Shown in pieces: positions 8,705 through 16,753 of a DNA stretch of 64,000 nucleotides; the first letter of the stretch is position 1; every line of letters starts with the position of its first letter. The DNA is from an uncultured Chloroflexota bacterium (GTDB taxonomy: Bacteria; Chloroflexota; Anaerolineae; Anaerolineales; Anaerolineaceae). Below the pieces are notes generated by a model. The model made no database searches. It saw only the letters and a program-made list of their open reading frames with translations, and was not told the DNA's origin. The position numbers and the translations under genes are program-made. Where the stretch lies: the NCBI GenBank assembly GCA_902791025.1, contig CADATZ010000001.1, positions 248,001 through 312,000 of the forward strand. The letters run 5' to 3'.

Positions 8705-9397
8705 CTAATTAGGATTTACATCGAAAGTATAAAGGGTTTTCGATCCGGCTACGATGGAAAATGTCATAGTCTCCCCGTACATGGGCTGCCAGATATTGAC
8801 TGTGAAGGAAAGTGTGCCGCTGCGGGGTACTGTGTAAGGCAAATCCCATAAGGTTTGATTCGGATTTATCAGCAGGTGGCATCCGGAAATACATTTGATA
8901 TCAACGTTTTTCTTTCCCCATTCTTCATTGGTAACGTTGCGTAACAGCCAGTTCAAACAAACAGAGCCATCATAATTTGTTTGTTTGCTGACCTGTACGT
9001 TTCTATTCTGGTAATAAGGATAAGAAGGCTGTTGATATGGATAAGACCACTGATCATTATTAATTCTATAATAGTACATGCCTGAATAAGGATCGTATAT
9101 TGTATTTTGATCATAGTAATACGGTTGGGAGTAATACTGTTGCTGCCAAGGTTGTTGCTGCGGATAATACTGCTGCTGCCATGGCTGATATTGCTGTGGC
9201 GGATTGTTTTGCGGAGGATTTGGATTAGCCGGGCCGGGATAATTATTCTGATTTGGATACTGACCGATGGGATACAATTGCGGAATAGGATATGATTGTT
9301 GATTTGTAATCGGTGCAAGTCCGTCAGCAAAAACGGATGATACAGAACAAAGTATGCAAAGGATCAGAACGATAAAAAGTGAATAATATGCTTTCAT
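8705..9397 (-). CDS. Secreted protein: Pro/Gln/Tyr-rich region plus NBR1-like Ig domain
   Basis: A signal peptide (MKAYYSLFIVLILCILCSV, cleavage near VFA-DG) is followed by some 100 residues dominated by P, Q, Y and N. A repeated unit PWQQQYYPQ / PWQQQYYSQ sits near residues 70-90. The last 90 residues form a beta domain with LNWLLRNVTNEEW, a DLPYTVPRSGTLSFTV stretch and a final strand. This resembles the NBR1 next-like Ig domain common in Chloroflexota exported proteins. ATG 9397 is chosen, with AGGAGG upstream; an in-frame GTG at 9409 lies inside that ribosome site. The low-complexity region suggests a flexible or wall-associated linker. Function unknown. Confidence 0.7.
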   Translation of the reverse strand: MKAYYSLFIVLILCILCSVSSVFADGLAPITNQQSYPIPQLYPIGQYPNQNNYPGPANPNPPQNNPPQQYQPWQQQYYPQQQPWQQQYYSQPYYYDQNTIYDPYSGMYYYRINNDQWSYPYQQPSYPYYQNRNVQVSKQTNYDGSVCLNWLLRNVTNEEWGKKNVDIKCISGCHLLINPNQTLWDLPYTVPRSGTLSFTVNIWQPMYGETMTFSIVAGSKTLYTFDVNPN

Positions 9398-9474
9398 GAT
9401 GATTTTCACCTCCTGCTTTTATATAACCAGTAAACGAATCTATCGCAGAAAAAGTTTCTGATTTTATTATAAAT

Positions 9475-9501
9475 AAAAAAGCTGATTTATTCAGCTTTTT
9501 T
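9475..9501 (-). terminator. Terminator after the metal P-type ATPase gene
   Basis: A perfectly symmetric hairpin: AAAAAAGCTGA, loop TTTAT, TCAGCTTTTTT. It lies 22 bases past the ATPase stop codon and could work in either direction. Confidence 0.85.
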
Positions 9502-9523
9502 ACAGTATCAGAATGGTTTTAAT

Positions 9524-11386
9524 TCAGCGGAGACATCTCATCGCATTTAGAATTGCGAGAAACGCTACACCTACATCGGCGAAAACTGCCATCCACATCG
9601 TGGCGTGACCGAAAGCTGCCAGTATCAGAACTAAAAGCTTTATTCCGATAGCAAAAATGATATTTTCATGTACGATGCGCAGCGTTTTTCTGGCAATTGA
9701 TATCGCTTTCACGATGTCAGAGGGTTTATCGTTCATCAGAACAATATCGGCTGCTTCAATCGCTGCATCAGACCCCATGGCTCCCATCGCAATTCCTACA
9801 TCAGCACGAGTCAAAACCGGAGCATCGTTGATACCATCACCTGCAAATGCCAGTTTATCACTCTCTTTGCATTCGGATAGCAGTTTTTCAACAATTTCCA
9901 CCTTATTTTGCGGGAGAAGTTCCGGATAACATTCATCGATGGAAAGCTGTGATGCTACATCCTGCGCGACTGCCTTTTTGTCGCCGGTGAGCATGACCGT
10001 TCGGCGGATACCGTTCGCTTTCAATCCGCGGATAGCATCGGCAGAATCGGGTTTGATCGTATCGGAAATCACAATGTGTCCGGCATACAGTCCGTCAATA
10101 GCTACATGGATTACGGTGCCATTCAAGTGGCATTCATGAGGATTGATCATGTGTGTAGCCATAAGTTTTCCGTTCCCCGCAAGCACCTGTTTCCCGTCTA
10201 CGATGGATATAATTCCTTCTCCGGACAACTCTTCATTTGCGGTAACTCTCGCGATGTTTATATCTTTCACATATGCTTTTTTGATAGACTGAGCAATAGG
10301 GTGCGTCGAAAAACCTTCTGCGTGAGCCGCGAACTCAAGGAGTTCTGCTTCCGGGATCAGATCAGGATGAACAGCCGTTACAGTAAATGTGCCGTTTGTC
10401 AGAGTGCCGGTCTTGTCAAAAACCATGGTTTTGACATTTGCCAGTGTCTCAAGGTAATTACTCCCTTTAATAAGGATCCCCTTTCTTGAAGCTCCGCCGA
10501 TACCGCCAAAGAAACTGAGTGGGATGGAAATGACAAGAGCACATGGGCAGGAGACTACCAGGAAAATTAGTGCACGGTTGATCCAGACAGACCATTCGCC
10601 ATGGAAAAACAATGGAGGAACTACAGCCAACAAAACCGCAGAAATGACAACGACCGGCGTATAGACTGCTGCAAATTTAGTGATGAAGTTCTCGGAGCGG
10701 GATTTTTTATCGGAAGCATTTTCAACCAATTCCAGGATTCGAGCGACGGTAGATTCTCCAAAGGGCTTTGTGACCCGGATTTTTAATAATCCATTCTGAT
10801 TCACAGACCCTGAATAAATTTCATCATCAACGCCTATACTTTGCGGCACAGATTCTCCCGTGAGGGCGACTGTATCGAGACGTGACTCACCTTCGATGAC
10901 GACTCCATCCAACGGAACACGTTCGCCCGGTTTGACGAGAATGATCTCATCGACTTCCACCTCTTCCGGGTCCACTTCTTCAATATTTTCCCCACGGATC
11001 ACATTTGCGATATCCGGGCGCAGATCCATCATGGCTGCAATGGATTCACGGGATTTTCCTACCGCGTAATCCTGGAACAACTCGCCAATCTGGTAAAAAA
11101 GCATTACCGCGACAGCTTCTTTATAGTCTCCCAGTGCGATGGCTCCGATGGTTGCCACGGTCATGAGAAAGTTTTCATCAAAAATCTGACCATTGAGAAT
11201 GTTGCGGAAGGCTTTATAGAGTACGCTCCAGCCGATTATCAGATAAGCACCAAGGAATATAATAGCTGATAAGATATCCGCTGTTTTCTCAGGGAAAAAT
11301 TTTTTGAAAGGGAATATCAGAGCAAAAAGAAATAAGAATGCGCTGATTAATATATTACGAAGACGGCATTTCTGACTTTTACTCAT
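9524..11386 (-). CDS. Zn/Cd/Pb-type heavy-metal P1B ATPase
   Basis: A 620-residue ATP-driven efflux pump for soft divalent metals. The actuator motif LTGES, the membrane metal site SCPCALVISIP (CPC), the phosphorylation site DKTGTLT, the histidine-bearing GFSTHPIAQS and the hinge GDGINDAP are all present in order. The protein has no N-terminal metal-binding domain; a separate 74-residue HMA protein is encoded 11 bases upstream instead. The ArsR/SmtB regulator at the head of the operon keeps zinc-type ligands, which points to Zn or Cd rather than Cu. ZntA/CadA is the closest functional class. Confidence 0.9.
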   Translation of the reverse strand: MSKSQKCRLRNILISAFLFLFALIFPFKKFFPEKTADILSAIIFLGAYLIIGWSVLYKAFRNILNGQIFDENFLMTVATIGAIALGDYKEAVAVMLFYQIGELFQDYAVGKSRESIAAMMDLRPDIANVIRGENIEEVDPEEVEVDEIILVKPGERVPLDGVVIEGESRLDTVALTGESVPQSIGVDDEIYSGSVNQNGLLKIRVTKPFGESTVARILELVENASDKKSRSENFITKFAAVYTPVVVISAVLLAVVPPLFFHGEWSVWINRALIFLVVSCPCALVISIPLSFFGGIGGASRKGILIKGSNYLETLANVKTMVFDKTGTLTNGTFTVTAVHPDLIPEAELLEFAAHAEGFSTHPIAQSIKKAYVKDINIARVTANEELSGEGIISIVDGKQVLAGNGKLMATHMINPHECHLNGTVIHVAIDGLYAGHIVISDTIKPDSADAIRGLKANGIRRTVMLTGDKKAVAQDVASQLSIDECYPELLPQNKVEIVEKLLSECKESDKLAFAGDGINDAPVLTRADVGIAMGAMGSDAAIEAADIVLMNDKPSDIVKAISIARKTLRIVHENIIFAIGIKLLVLILAAFGHATMWMAVFADVGVAFLAILNAMRCLR

Positions 11387-11397
11387 ACCGGCCTCGA

Positions 11398-11622
11398 TTA
11401 TTTTTTGTAAAGGACTTCACAATCCGGTTCCACTTTGGAACAAACCTTGATGACTTCCTGCATCAGTGCGTCAAAATCATCTGTGTCAGTTTCAATGGTC
11501 ATTTTCTGCATCATGAAATTGACGGATGCGTCGGTAACGCCGGGTATTTTTTTGATATTGTTTTCCATTTTTGCAGCGCAGTTTGCGCAATCCAGATCCT
11601 TGAGTTTTATAACTTTTTTCAT
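11398..11622 (-). CDS. Small HMA-domain metal-binding protein
   Basis: A 74-residue ferredoxin-like heavy-metal-associated domain with the metal motif DLDCANC (Cys12 and Cys15 from the chosen start) and KKIPGVTDASVNF. The open frame extends to 11691, but ATG 11622 has AGGAG at proper distance and gives the standard domain length. The aspartate before CxxC is typical of Zn/Cd-type rather than copper domains (known from ZntA). It lies between the repressor and the ATPase, which lacks this domain, so it probably acts as the pump's detached metal-binding module. Confidence 0.85.
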   Translation of the reverse strand: MKKVIKLKDLDCANCAAKMENNIKKIPGVTDASVNFMMQKMTIETDTDDFDALMQEVIKVCSKVEPDCEVLYKK

Positions 11623-11632
11623 AATGCATCTC

Positions 11633-11995
11633 CTATTCTGTAATATGTTCCAACCCCATTGCGATGATGGTTTTAACATGTTCATCGGCAAGGGAATAAT
11701 AAACGATTTTGCCCGCTCTGCGGGATTTGATCAGTCTCGATTGCTTGAGGATCCGAAGCTGATGGGAAATAGCGGATTGAGTAGCGTTGAGTGCGGCAGT
11801 GATATCAGCGACACACATCTCATCAGAAATGAGCAGTGAAAGGATCCTTATGCGGGTGGTATCACTGAAGTTTTTAAATAAATCAGCAAGATCTGCAAGC
11901 AATTCTTCGGCAGGCTGTTCGGAAAGAGCTTTCCTTACAACATCTTCATGGATCACACCTTCATTGCTGAATTCGATATCAATTTCAGATTTCAT
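11633..11995 (-). CDS. ArsR/SmtB-family metal-sensing repressor
   Basis: A 120-residue winged-helix repressor that should leave DNA when it binds zinc or cadmium. The recognition helix region is ATQSAISHQLRILKQ. The alpha-5 sensing ligands of SmtB/CzrA are all there: Asp104, His106, His117 and Glu120 (DEH..EHITE), at the same numbering as in SmtB. Cys61 (EMCVADI) also matches the alpha-3N position, though the second CadC cysteine is missing. ATG 11995 is chosen for GAGG five bases upstream; the frame itself is open to 12019. It heads the operon with the HMA protein and the ATPase. Confidence 0.9.
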   Translation of the reverse strand: MKSEIDIEFSNEGVIHEDVVRKALSEQPAEELLADLADLFKNFSDTTRIRILSLLISDEMCVADITAALNATQSAISHQLRILKQSRLIKSRRAGKIVYYSLADEHVKTIIAMGLEHITE

Positions 11996-12010
11996 ATCAA
12001 CCTCACAACA

Positions 12011-12056
12011 TATGAACAACTATTCATAAGTATAATAGAATTCAGAAGATTGTCAA
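12011..12056 (-). promoter_or_regulatory. Promoter and operator of the metal efflux operon
   Basis: On the minus strand a -35 TTGACA (12056-12051), a 16-base spacer and a -10 TATACT (12034-12029) precede the repressor gene. Directly downstream, covering the expected start point, is the inverted repeat TATGAA-6 bases-TTCATA at 12011-12028. This fits known SmtB/CzrA operators, so the operon is very likely autorepressed. Confidence 0.8.
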
Positions 12057-12145
12057 TATTTATTTGGAAAAAATATGAATATATCATTGAGAAAGGTGGA
12101 ATTTGTTTTCATCCATATTATAATTACTAAGAGGATAATAAACTT

Positions 12146-13132
12146 ATGTCGATAGCTGTCAGAAAGAACAATCATATTGATATATGTCTAAGGGAAGATG
12201 TTCAGTCGCGATTGCTGAATGGATTTGAGAAATATCGGTTGCTCCATAACGCGCTTCCTGAGGCGGATTTCAACACCTATTCGACAGAGACCGAATTTCT
12301 TGGTAAAAAAATATCAGCGCCGATTCTGATCTCCTCTATGACCGGTGGAACAGAGCAGGGAGAACAAATCAACATTAACCTGGTGAAAGCAGCTTCGATA
12401 TTGAATCTGCCCTTTGCCATAGGATCACAGCGCATTTATATCTCTGATCCCGGACTCAAAATTTATCCATACCGCAAACTCGCTCCAAATATACCTTTTC
12501 TTGCCAATGTCGGTGCAGTACAGATGAATTATGGATTTGAACGGGATGATTTTCTTCGTGCTGTGGATATGATTGAAGCCGATGCGTTGATCCTACATCT
12601 CAATCCTCTTCAGGAATTGATCCAACAGAAAGGTGATACGAATTTTTCCGGATTGCTGAAGAAAATTGAATCATTGTGTTCCAACTTTCCCGTTCCCGTT
12701 ATCGTCAAAGAAGTCGGTTTTGGTATCAGTTATGACACTGCAAAAAAATTGCGGGAGGCAGGGGTTGCTATGATCGACGTGGCAGGTGCCGGCGGTACCT
12801 CCTGGTCACGGGTGGAAAGCCTGATATATGGAGAATCAGATGTAAGGTCGATCGCTGAGCAATTTGATGATTGGGGAATACCTACCGCAGAGTGTATCCG
12901 AAGCATCCACGAAATGGATGCTTCAATCCCATTGATTGCTTCGGGAGGTATCACAAATGGGGTCGAAGCAGCTAAAGCTGTTCATTTAGGTGCTTCCATC
13001 GCCGGGATGGCAGCGAAATTACTTCCGGCTGCCGTAGAAAATTCTGATGCTGTTTATAATGTTTTGAAATCGGTGATTTTGCAGTTTAAAATTGCTATGT
13101 TTATCAGTTCAGGAATAGAAAAATTCGTGTAG
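12146..13132 (+). CDS. fni: Type 2 isopentenyl-diphosphate delta-isomerase
   Basis: An FMN-dependent enzyme of 328 residues interconverting IPP and DMAPP. The TIM-barrel flavoprotein motifs are visible: ISSMTGGTEQGEQIN near residues 60-75, the FAIGSQR loop, HLNPLQELIQQKGDTNF (substrate region), VKEVGFGIS, and the FMN-phosphate site AGAGGTSWSRVES with IASGGITNGVEAAK. ATG 12146 is preceded by AGAGGAT. It is the first gene of a tight seven-gene plus-strand run and lies 7 bases before the prenyl synthase gene, so the pair makes allylic primers and chain-extends them. Confidence 0.92.
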   Translation: MSIAVRKNNHIDICLREDVQSRLLNGFEKYRLLHNALPEADFNTYSTETEFLGKKISAPILISSMTGGTEQGEQININLVKAASILNLPFAIGSQRIYISDPGLKIYPYRKLAPNIPFLANVGAVQMNYGFERDDFLRAVDMIEADALILHLNPLQELIQQKGDTNFSGLLKKIESLCSNFPVPVIVKEVGFGISYDTAKKLREAGVAMIDVAGAGGTSWSRVESLIYGESDVRSIAEQFDDWGIPTAECIRSIHEMDASIPLIASGGITNGVEAAKAVHLGASIAGMAAKLLPAAVENSDAVYNVLKSVILQFKIAMFISSGIEKFV

Positions 13133-13139
13133 GTAAAAC

Positions 13140-14114
13140 ATGAAAGAACAAATTATTAAAGAAATCAATCAGACGATATTTGATTTTATATCCTTTACTG
13201 AAGAAACCGTTCTTCAGGAAATGCTTTATTATGCATTGGGATTTCGAAATGATGGAACTCTGCTTGAATCAGGAAAGCGTCTGCGTCCTCTGTTTTGCTG
13301 TCTGACATGTGGTGTTATTTCAGGCTCACATGAGAATGCTTTACTCTATGGGGCTGCACTTGAAATGCTTCATAACTTCACATTGATCCATGATGATATT
13401 GAAGATAAATCAGATACTCGCCATAACCGTCCGACATTGTGGAAACAATATGGTGAAGCTCTGGCAATTAATGCGGGGGATTTGCTTTTTGAGATCGCCT
13501 TATCCGCAGCCGCAGCGTCAGATACTTTGGTCAATAAATTCGGTTTGCGCAGAATGATGTCGATGACTGAATCTCTGTTTCTCGGTCAGCATCGGGATAT
13601 TTCATTTGAAAATCGAATTGATATTACCGAATCGGAATATCTGAAAATGGTAGAAGGAAAAACAGCTGCCCTGTTGGGATGCAGCTTTGCGCTTGGCACT
13701 GTTGCGGGGGGTGCAGATGTAAAAACGACTGAAGCATTTCAAACCGCAGGGCAAAAGATTGGAATAGCTTTTCAAATCCAGGATGACTACCTGGGTACCT
13801 GGGGTGAAGCAGGGAAATTAGGGAAATCGATTTCTTCTGATATCATGGACAAAAAGAACACTTTGGCTGTTGTCTACACAGCTTCAAAGGATCCGGAATT
13901 TAAAGAAAAATGGCAATCTTATGATGGCAGTGCTGAACGCGTTCAGGAATTTTCTTCTGCTATGGAAAAAGCCGGTGCACCGGAGTATTTACTGGAACAG
14001 AGTAAAAAATATATGGAAGAAGCGAAAGCAATTCTTTTGCCATATCGAAAGGAAGGAGAGTATCAGCTCATACTGGATGATATCATTGATTCCCTGACAG
14101 GAAGGAATAAATAA
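13140..14114 (+). CDS. Trans-polyprenyl diphosphate synthase (FPP/GGPP type)
   Basis: A 324-residue all-helical prenyltransferase. The first aspartate-rich motif is DDIEDKSDTRH, in an HNFTLIHDDIED context, and the second is FQIQDDYLG. The GKRLRP and KTAALLG motifs are also in place. Residues upstream of the first motif are LEMLHNFTLIHDD, which does not settle chain length, so FPP, GGPP or longer remain possible. It follows fni by 7 bases, and a PAP2-type phosphatase ends the same operon, together suggesting an isoprenoid lipid route. Confidence 0.88.
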   Translation: MKEQIIKEINQTIFDFISFTEETVLQEMLYYALGFRNDGTLLESGKRLRPLFCCLTCGVISGSHENALLYGAALEMLHNFTLIHDDIEDKSDTRHNRPTLWKQYGEALAINAGDLLFEIALSAAAASDTLVNKFGLRRMMSMTESLFLGQHRDISFENRIDITESEYLKMVEGKTAALLGCSFALGTVAGGADVKTTEAFQTAGQKIGIAFQIQDDYLGTWGEAGKLGKSISSDIMDKKNTLAVVYTASKDPEFKEKWQSYDGSAERVQEFSSAMEKAGAPEYLLEQSKKYMEEAKAILLPYRKEGEYQLILDDIIDSLTGRNK

Positions 14115-14143
14115 AAATCTTTATAAGACTGATCGGTAATGAT

Positions 14144-14728
14144 ATGAATGATTCAAAAAAAATGCAAAATGCTGTACGTACGATCCTGGCTGAAATCGGA
14201 GAAGACCCGGAGCGGGAAGGATTGAGAGCCACGCCTGAAAGAGTACAGCGAATGTACGGTGAATTATGTGCCGGTTATCAAATGGATCTGGAAACCGTTG
14301 TTCATGGCGCGATATTTGAAGAGCGCTGCGACAGCATGGTGCTTGTCAGAAATATTTCCTTCTACAGCATGTGTGAGCATCATATGCTGCCCTTTTACGG
14401 GAAGATCCATGTGGCCTATTTCCCTGACGGGAAAATCATCGGTCTTTCAAAAATACCGCGGATCGTTGAAATGTATGCCCGCCGTCTGCAGGTTCAGGAA
14501 CGTATGACGCAGCAGATTTGTGATGCCATAGAAACGATTCTTCATCCGAGGGGAATCGCTGTGATGACGAATGGAATGCATATGTGTTCCATCATGCGTG
14601 GTGTAAAGAAAGAAAGTGCTGAATTGATCACCACCCGTTTTACAGGAGTTTTTAAAGATAATTCGGAAATGAGAGAAGAATTTTACAGACAGGTGGGGTT
14701 GTCAACACCTGTGGGTTTATTGCAATGA
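14144..14728 (+). CDS. folE: GTP cyclohydrolase I
   Basis: A 194-residue enzyme converting GTP to 7,8-dihydroneopterin triphosphate, the entry to folate and related pterins. Zinc and catalytic residues lie in YSMCEHHMLPF (Cys and His pair) and in the second cysteine of GMHMCSIMRGVKK. The GLSKIPRIVEMYARRLQVQER signature is full, written here as GLSKIPRIVEMYA then RRLQVQER. Its last codons overlap the following HAD gene by four bases (ATGA). No other folate genes are nearby, so its place in an isoprenoid/sugar operon is unexplained. Confidence 0.95.
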   Translation: MNDSKKMQNAVRTILAEIGEDPEREGLRATPERVQRMYGELCAGYQMDLETVVHGAIFEERCDSMVLVRNISFYSMCEHHMLPFYGKIHVAYFPDGKIIGLSKIPRIVEMYARRLQVQERMTQQICDAIETILHPRGIAVMTNGMHMCSIMRGVKKESAELITTRFTGVFKDNSEMREEFYRQVGLSTPVGLLQ

Positions 14729-15942
14729 ACGAGGAAAAAACTTTTTTGATCCTTGATATTGACGGTGTCCTTCTTGAACCGCACGGTTATCGTGCTGCCT
14801 GCATTGATACAGTCAATGATTTTTTGTCGCAATTAGGACAGCCTTTTCTTTCTATCGACAAAACAATTCCGGAAGCCCTTGAAGCTGCCGGGATAACAGC
14901 GGAATGGGATATGATTCCACTTATTCTGGCTGCGTTTGTCAATTGGTATTATCGATTGTATCCTCATACTCCATTTTGTGATGATTTCCCGGTACCACTT
15001 GGTGAAGAAATAATAAACGAGAATGAAGCTTTTCATCAAATGCTGTTGGAGAAAACATTGGATTATCAACACATGTTAGATCCGAACCAAACTCCAATTA
15101 ATTCAATTTATCATTTTCTTTCCGATAATGAAGGCAAAGGTTTGGAAAGATTATGGGAACTCCCTATTCGTGATCGATTCTTTGTGGATACCCTTAATCC
15201 CTGGAAATGTCAGTTCTTTGCGCAATTGATGAACAGACTTCTGGGTGCGGAAAAATTTGAAACCTTTTATGGGCTGAAGCCACAGATTAACTGTGATTCT
15301 TATCTTGAAACAAAGGATCGGTTATTGATTTCGGAGGATTACCGTTCACTCCTTTCGAAAATTGCGGGAAAATCATTCTTTCCGGCCGTGATGACTTACC
15401 GTCCGACAAGATTGCCTTCGGTAAGCGGGAACAAAGGCAGTAATTATTTCGTTAATACACCTGAAGGCGAATGCGCGTTGCTTCTTTTGGGTTGGACTGA
15501 CGGAAGTGTTCCTATGATTGGGGCCGGCAGCCTGTGTTATATTGAGGAAAAATATAGTTTACGTCGGGAATATTATGTGAAACCGCATCCCTTCCATGCC
15601 CTGGCATCAATAATGATCAGCTTGTGCAGAGATGAGATACAGTCTCTGGAAGCAGCAAGAACTTTATGTGAATTGAATCCGGAAAAGGATGAATTGCCGA
15701 TTAGTCAGTGGATTAATGTGGGAGAATCGATTAAAATAGTGGTGTTTGAGGATTCTGTATCCGGCATCAAAAGTGTTAAAAATGCTGCAGAAATTTTGAA
15801 TAAATGGGGAATCCATGCAGAAGCTGTTCTGTGTGGTATTCACTCAACAGAAGCTAAAGACGCGCTGCTGAAAGAAACCGGTGCTGATTTATATAAGAAT
15901 ATAAACTGTGCTTTGGATGCTGTTTTTACTCAGCAGACATGA
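14725..15942 (+). CDS. Large HAD-superfamily hydrolase-like protein
   Basis: A 405-residue protein with HAD motif I as DIDGVLLEP at residues 11-19 (both aspartates) and a C-terminal motif IV-like VFEDSVSGIKSVKNA. A long middle section of about 300 residues, including DDFPVPLGEE, DTLNPWKCQFF and YYVKPHPFHALASI, is not a standard cap and I do not recognise it. The HAD core therefore seems split by a large insert. A phosphatase acting on a sugar, prenyl or nucleotide phosphate is plausible. It is translationally coupled to folE and to the following secreted protein. Confidence 0.65.
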   Translation: MNEEKTFLILDIDGVLLEPHGYRAACIDTVNDFLSQLGQPFLSIDKTIPEALEAAGITAEWDMIPLILAAFVNWYYRLYPHTPFCDDFPVPLGEEIINENEAFHQMLLEKTLDYQHMLDPNQTPINSIYHFLSDNEGKGLERLWELPIRDRFFVDTLNPWKCQFFAQLMNRLLGAEKFETFYGLKPQINCDSYLETKDRLLISEDYRSLLSKIAGKSFFPAVMTYRPTRLPSVSGNKGSNYFVNTPEGECALLLLGWTDGSVPMIGAGSLCYIEEKYSLRREYYVKPHPFHALASIMISLCRDEIQSLEAARTLCELNPEKDELPISQWINVGESIKIVVFEDSVSGIKSVKNAAEILNKWGIHAEAVLCGIHSTEAKDALLKETGADLYKNINCALDAVFTQQT

Positions 15943-15953
15943 AAGGAGAAATA

Positions 15954-16736
15954 ATGATAAGAAAAATAATAACCGCAATTATTTTATGTTTCTTGTTTGT
16001 TTCATCTGTGGCGGCTCAAGATGTTGTTGTCCGTCCGACCGCTATGCCTAATCAAACGATCCAAATCATGAACCCATATCTGGTGCCTGTTCGCGGGGAT
16101 AACATCATCACCGGGACCGGGAATAATACCATTACATTATGGGATCGTTCCAAATATGTCAATCAACCGAAAAGTGTGGTCCTTCCGAATGCGAGGGAAA
16201 CCTTTGCAGATGGAATGGAAGTTCCGAAACCAAGTCTTGATCGTCCGATTACGGAGCCATGGGATGATTTGAAGCAGGGGTATGCCTGCCAGGCCATTTT
16301 GAACAAACCCTACTATTTCCAAAAGATGGCCTTTGGAGAGTACTTTGATCTTGATATGACTTTTGTGAATACCGGTACGCAAACATGGGATTTTAATATT
16401 GATTTGATGATGTACACAGGTGATCAATTGCAAAAAGATCCCAGTCGTTTTGTTTTTGATTTATGGGAAACCATTGATCCAAAAAGTGAAAATGTAAATT
16501 CACATATCGTAAAACCCGGACAATCGATTCGTCTGAAGATTCCAATGAGAGCTCCAACGGAAAAATATCATGATGATAACAAGTATTATGCTGCATATAC
16601 TTTAGTAAAAAATTGGAATAATTATGGTACCGATGAACGGGATTCCATGTCAATGCTGCATGATGGACAATGGGATCGTACCGGTTGGAATGCTATGTTT
16701 TGTCCGGTTTATTTTTATATCTATGTTCCGGAATAA
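15954..16736 (+). CDS. Secreted protein with NBR1-type Ig-like domain
   Basis: A 260-residue exported protein: signal peptide MIRKIITAIILCFLFVSS with cleavage near AAQ-DV. The second half reads as an NBR1 next-like Ig domain, with FDLDMTFVNTGTQTWDFN, VKPGQSIRLKIPMRAP and AAYTLVKNW. This domain is common in exported Chloroflexota proteins. ATG 15954 is preferred because AAGGAG lies just before it and the signal peptide starts there. The in-frame ATG at 15939 overlaps the HAD stop. Co-transcription with cytoplasmic enzymes is unusual, and the role is unknown. Confidence 0.7.
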   Translation: MIRKIITAIILCFLFVSSVAAQDVVVRPTAMPNQTIQIMNPYLVPVRGDNIITGTGNNTITLWDRSKYVNQPKSVVLPNARETFADGMEVPKPSLDRPITEPWDDLKQGYACQAILNKPYYFQKMAFGEYFDLDMTFVNTGTQTWDFNIDLMMYTGDQLQKDPSRFVFDLWETIDPKSENVNSHIVKPGQSIRLKIPMRAPTEKYHDDNKYYAAYTLVKNWNNYGTDERDSMSMLHDGQWDRTGWNAMFCPVYFYIYVPE

Positions 16737-16753
16737 AATTCAGGTAAAAAAAT

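Noticed and set aside
8953..9330. 125-residue frame opposite or within the Q/P/Y-rich gene
   Set aside because: Arises from the low-complexity repeats; the secreted frame has signal peptide, ribosome site and a C-terminal domain.
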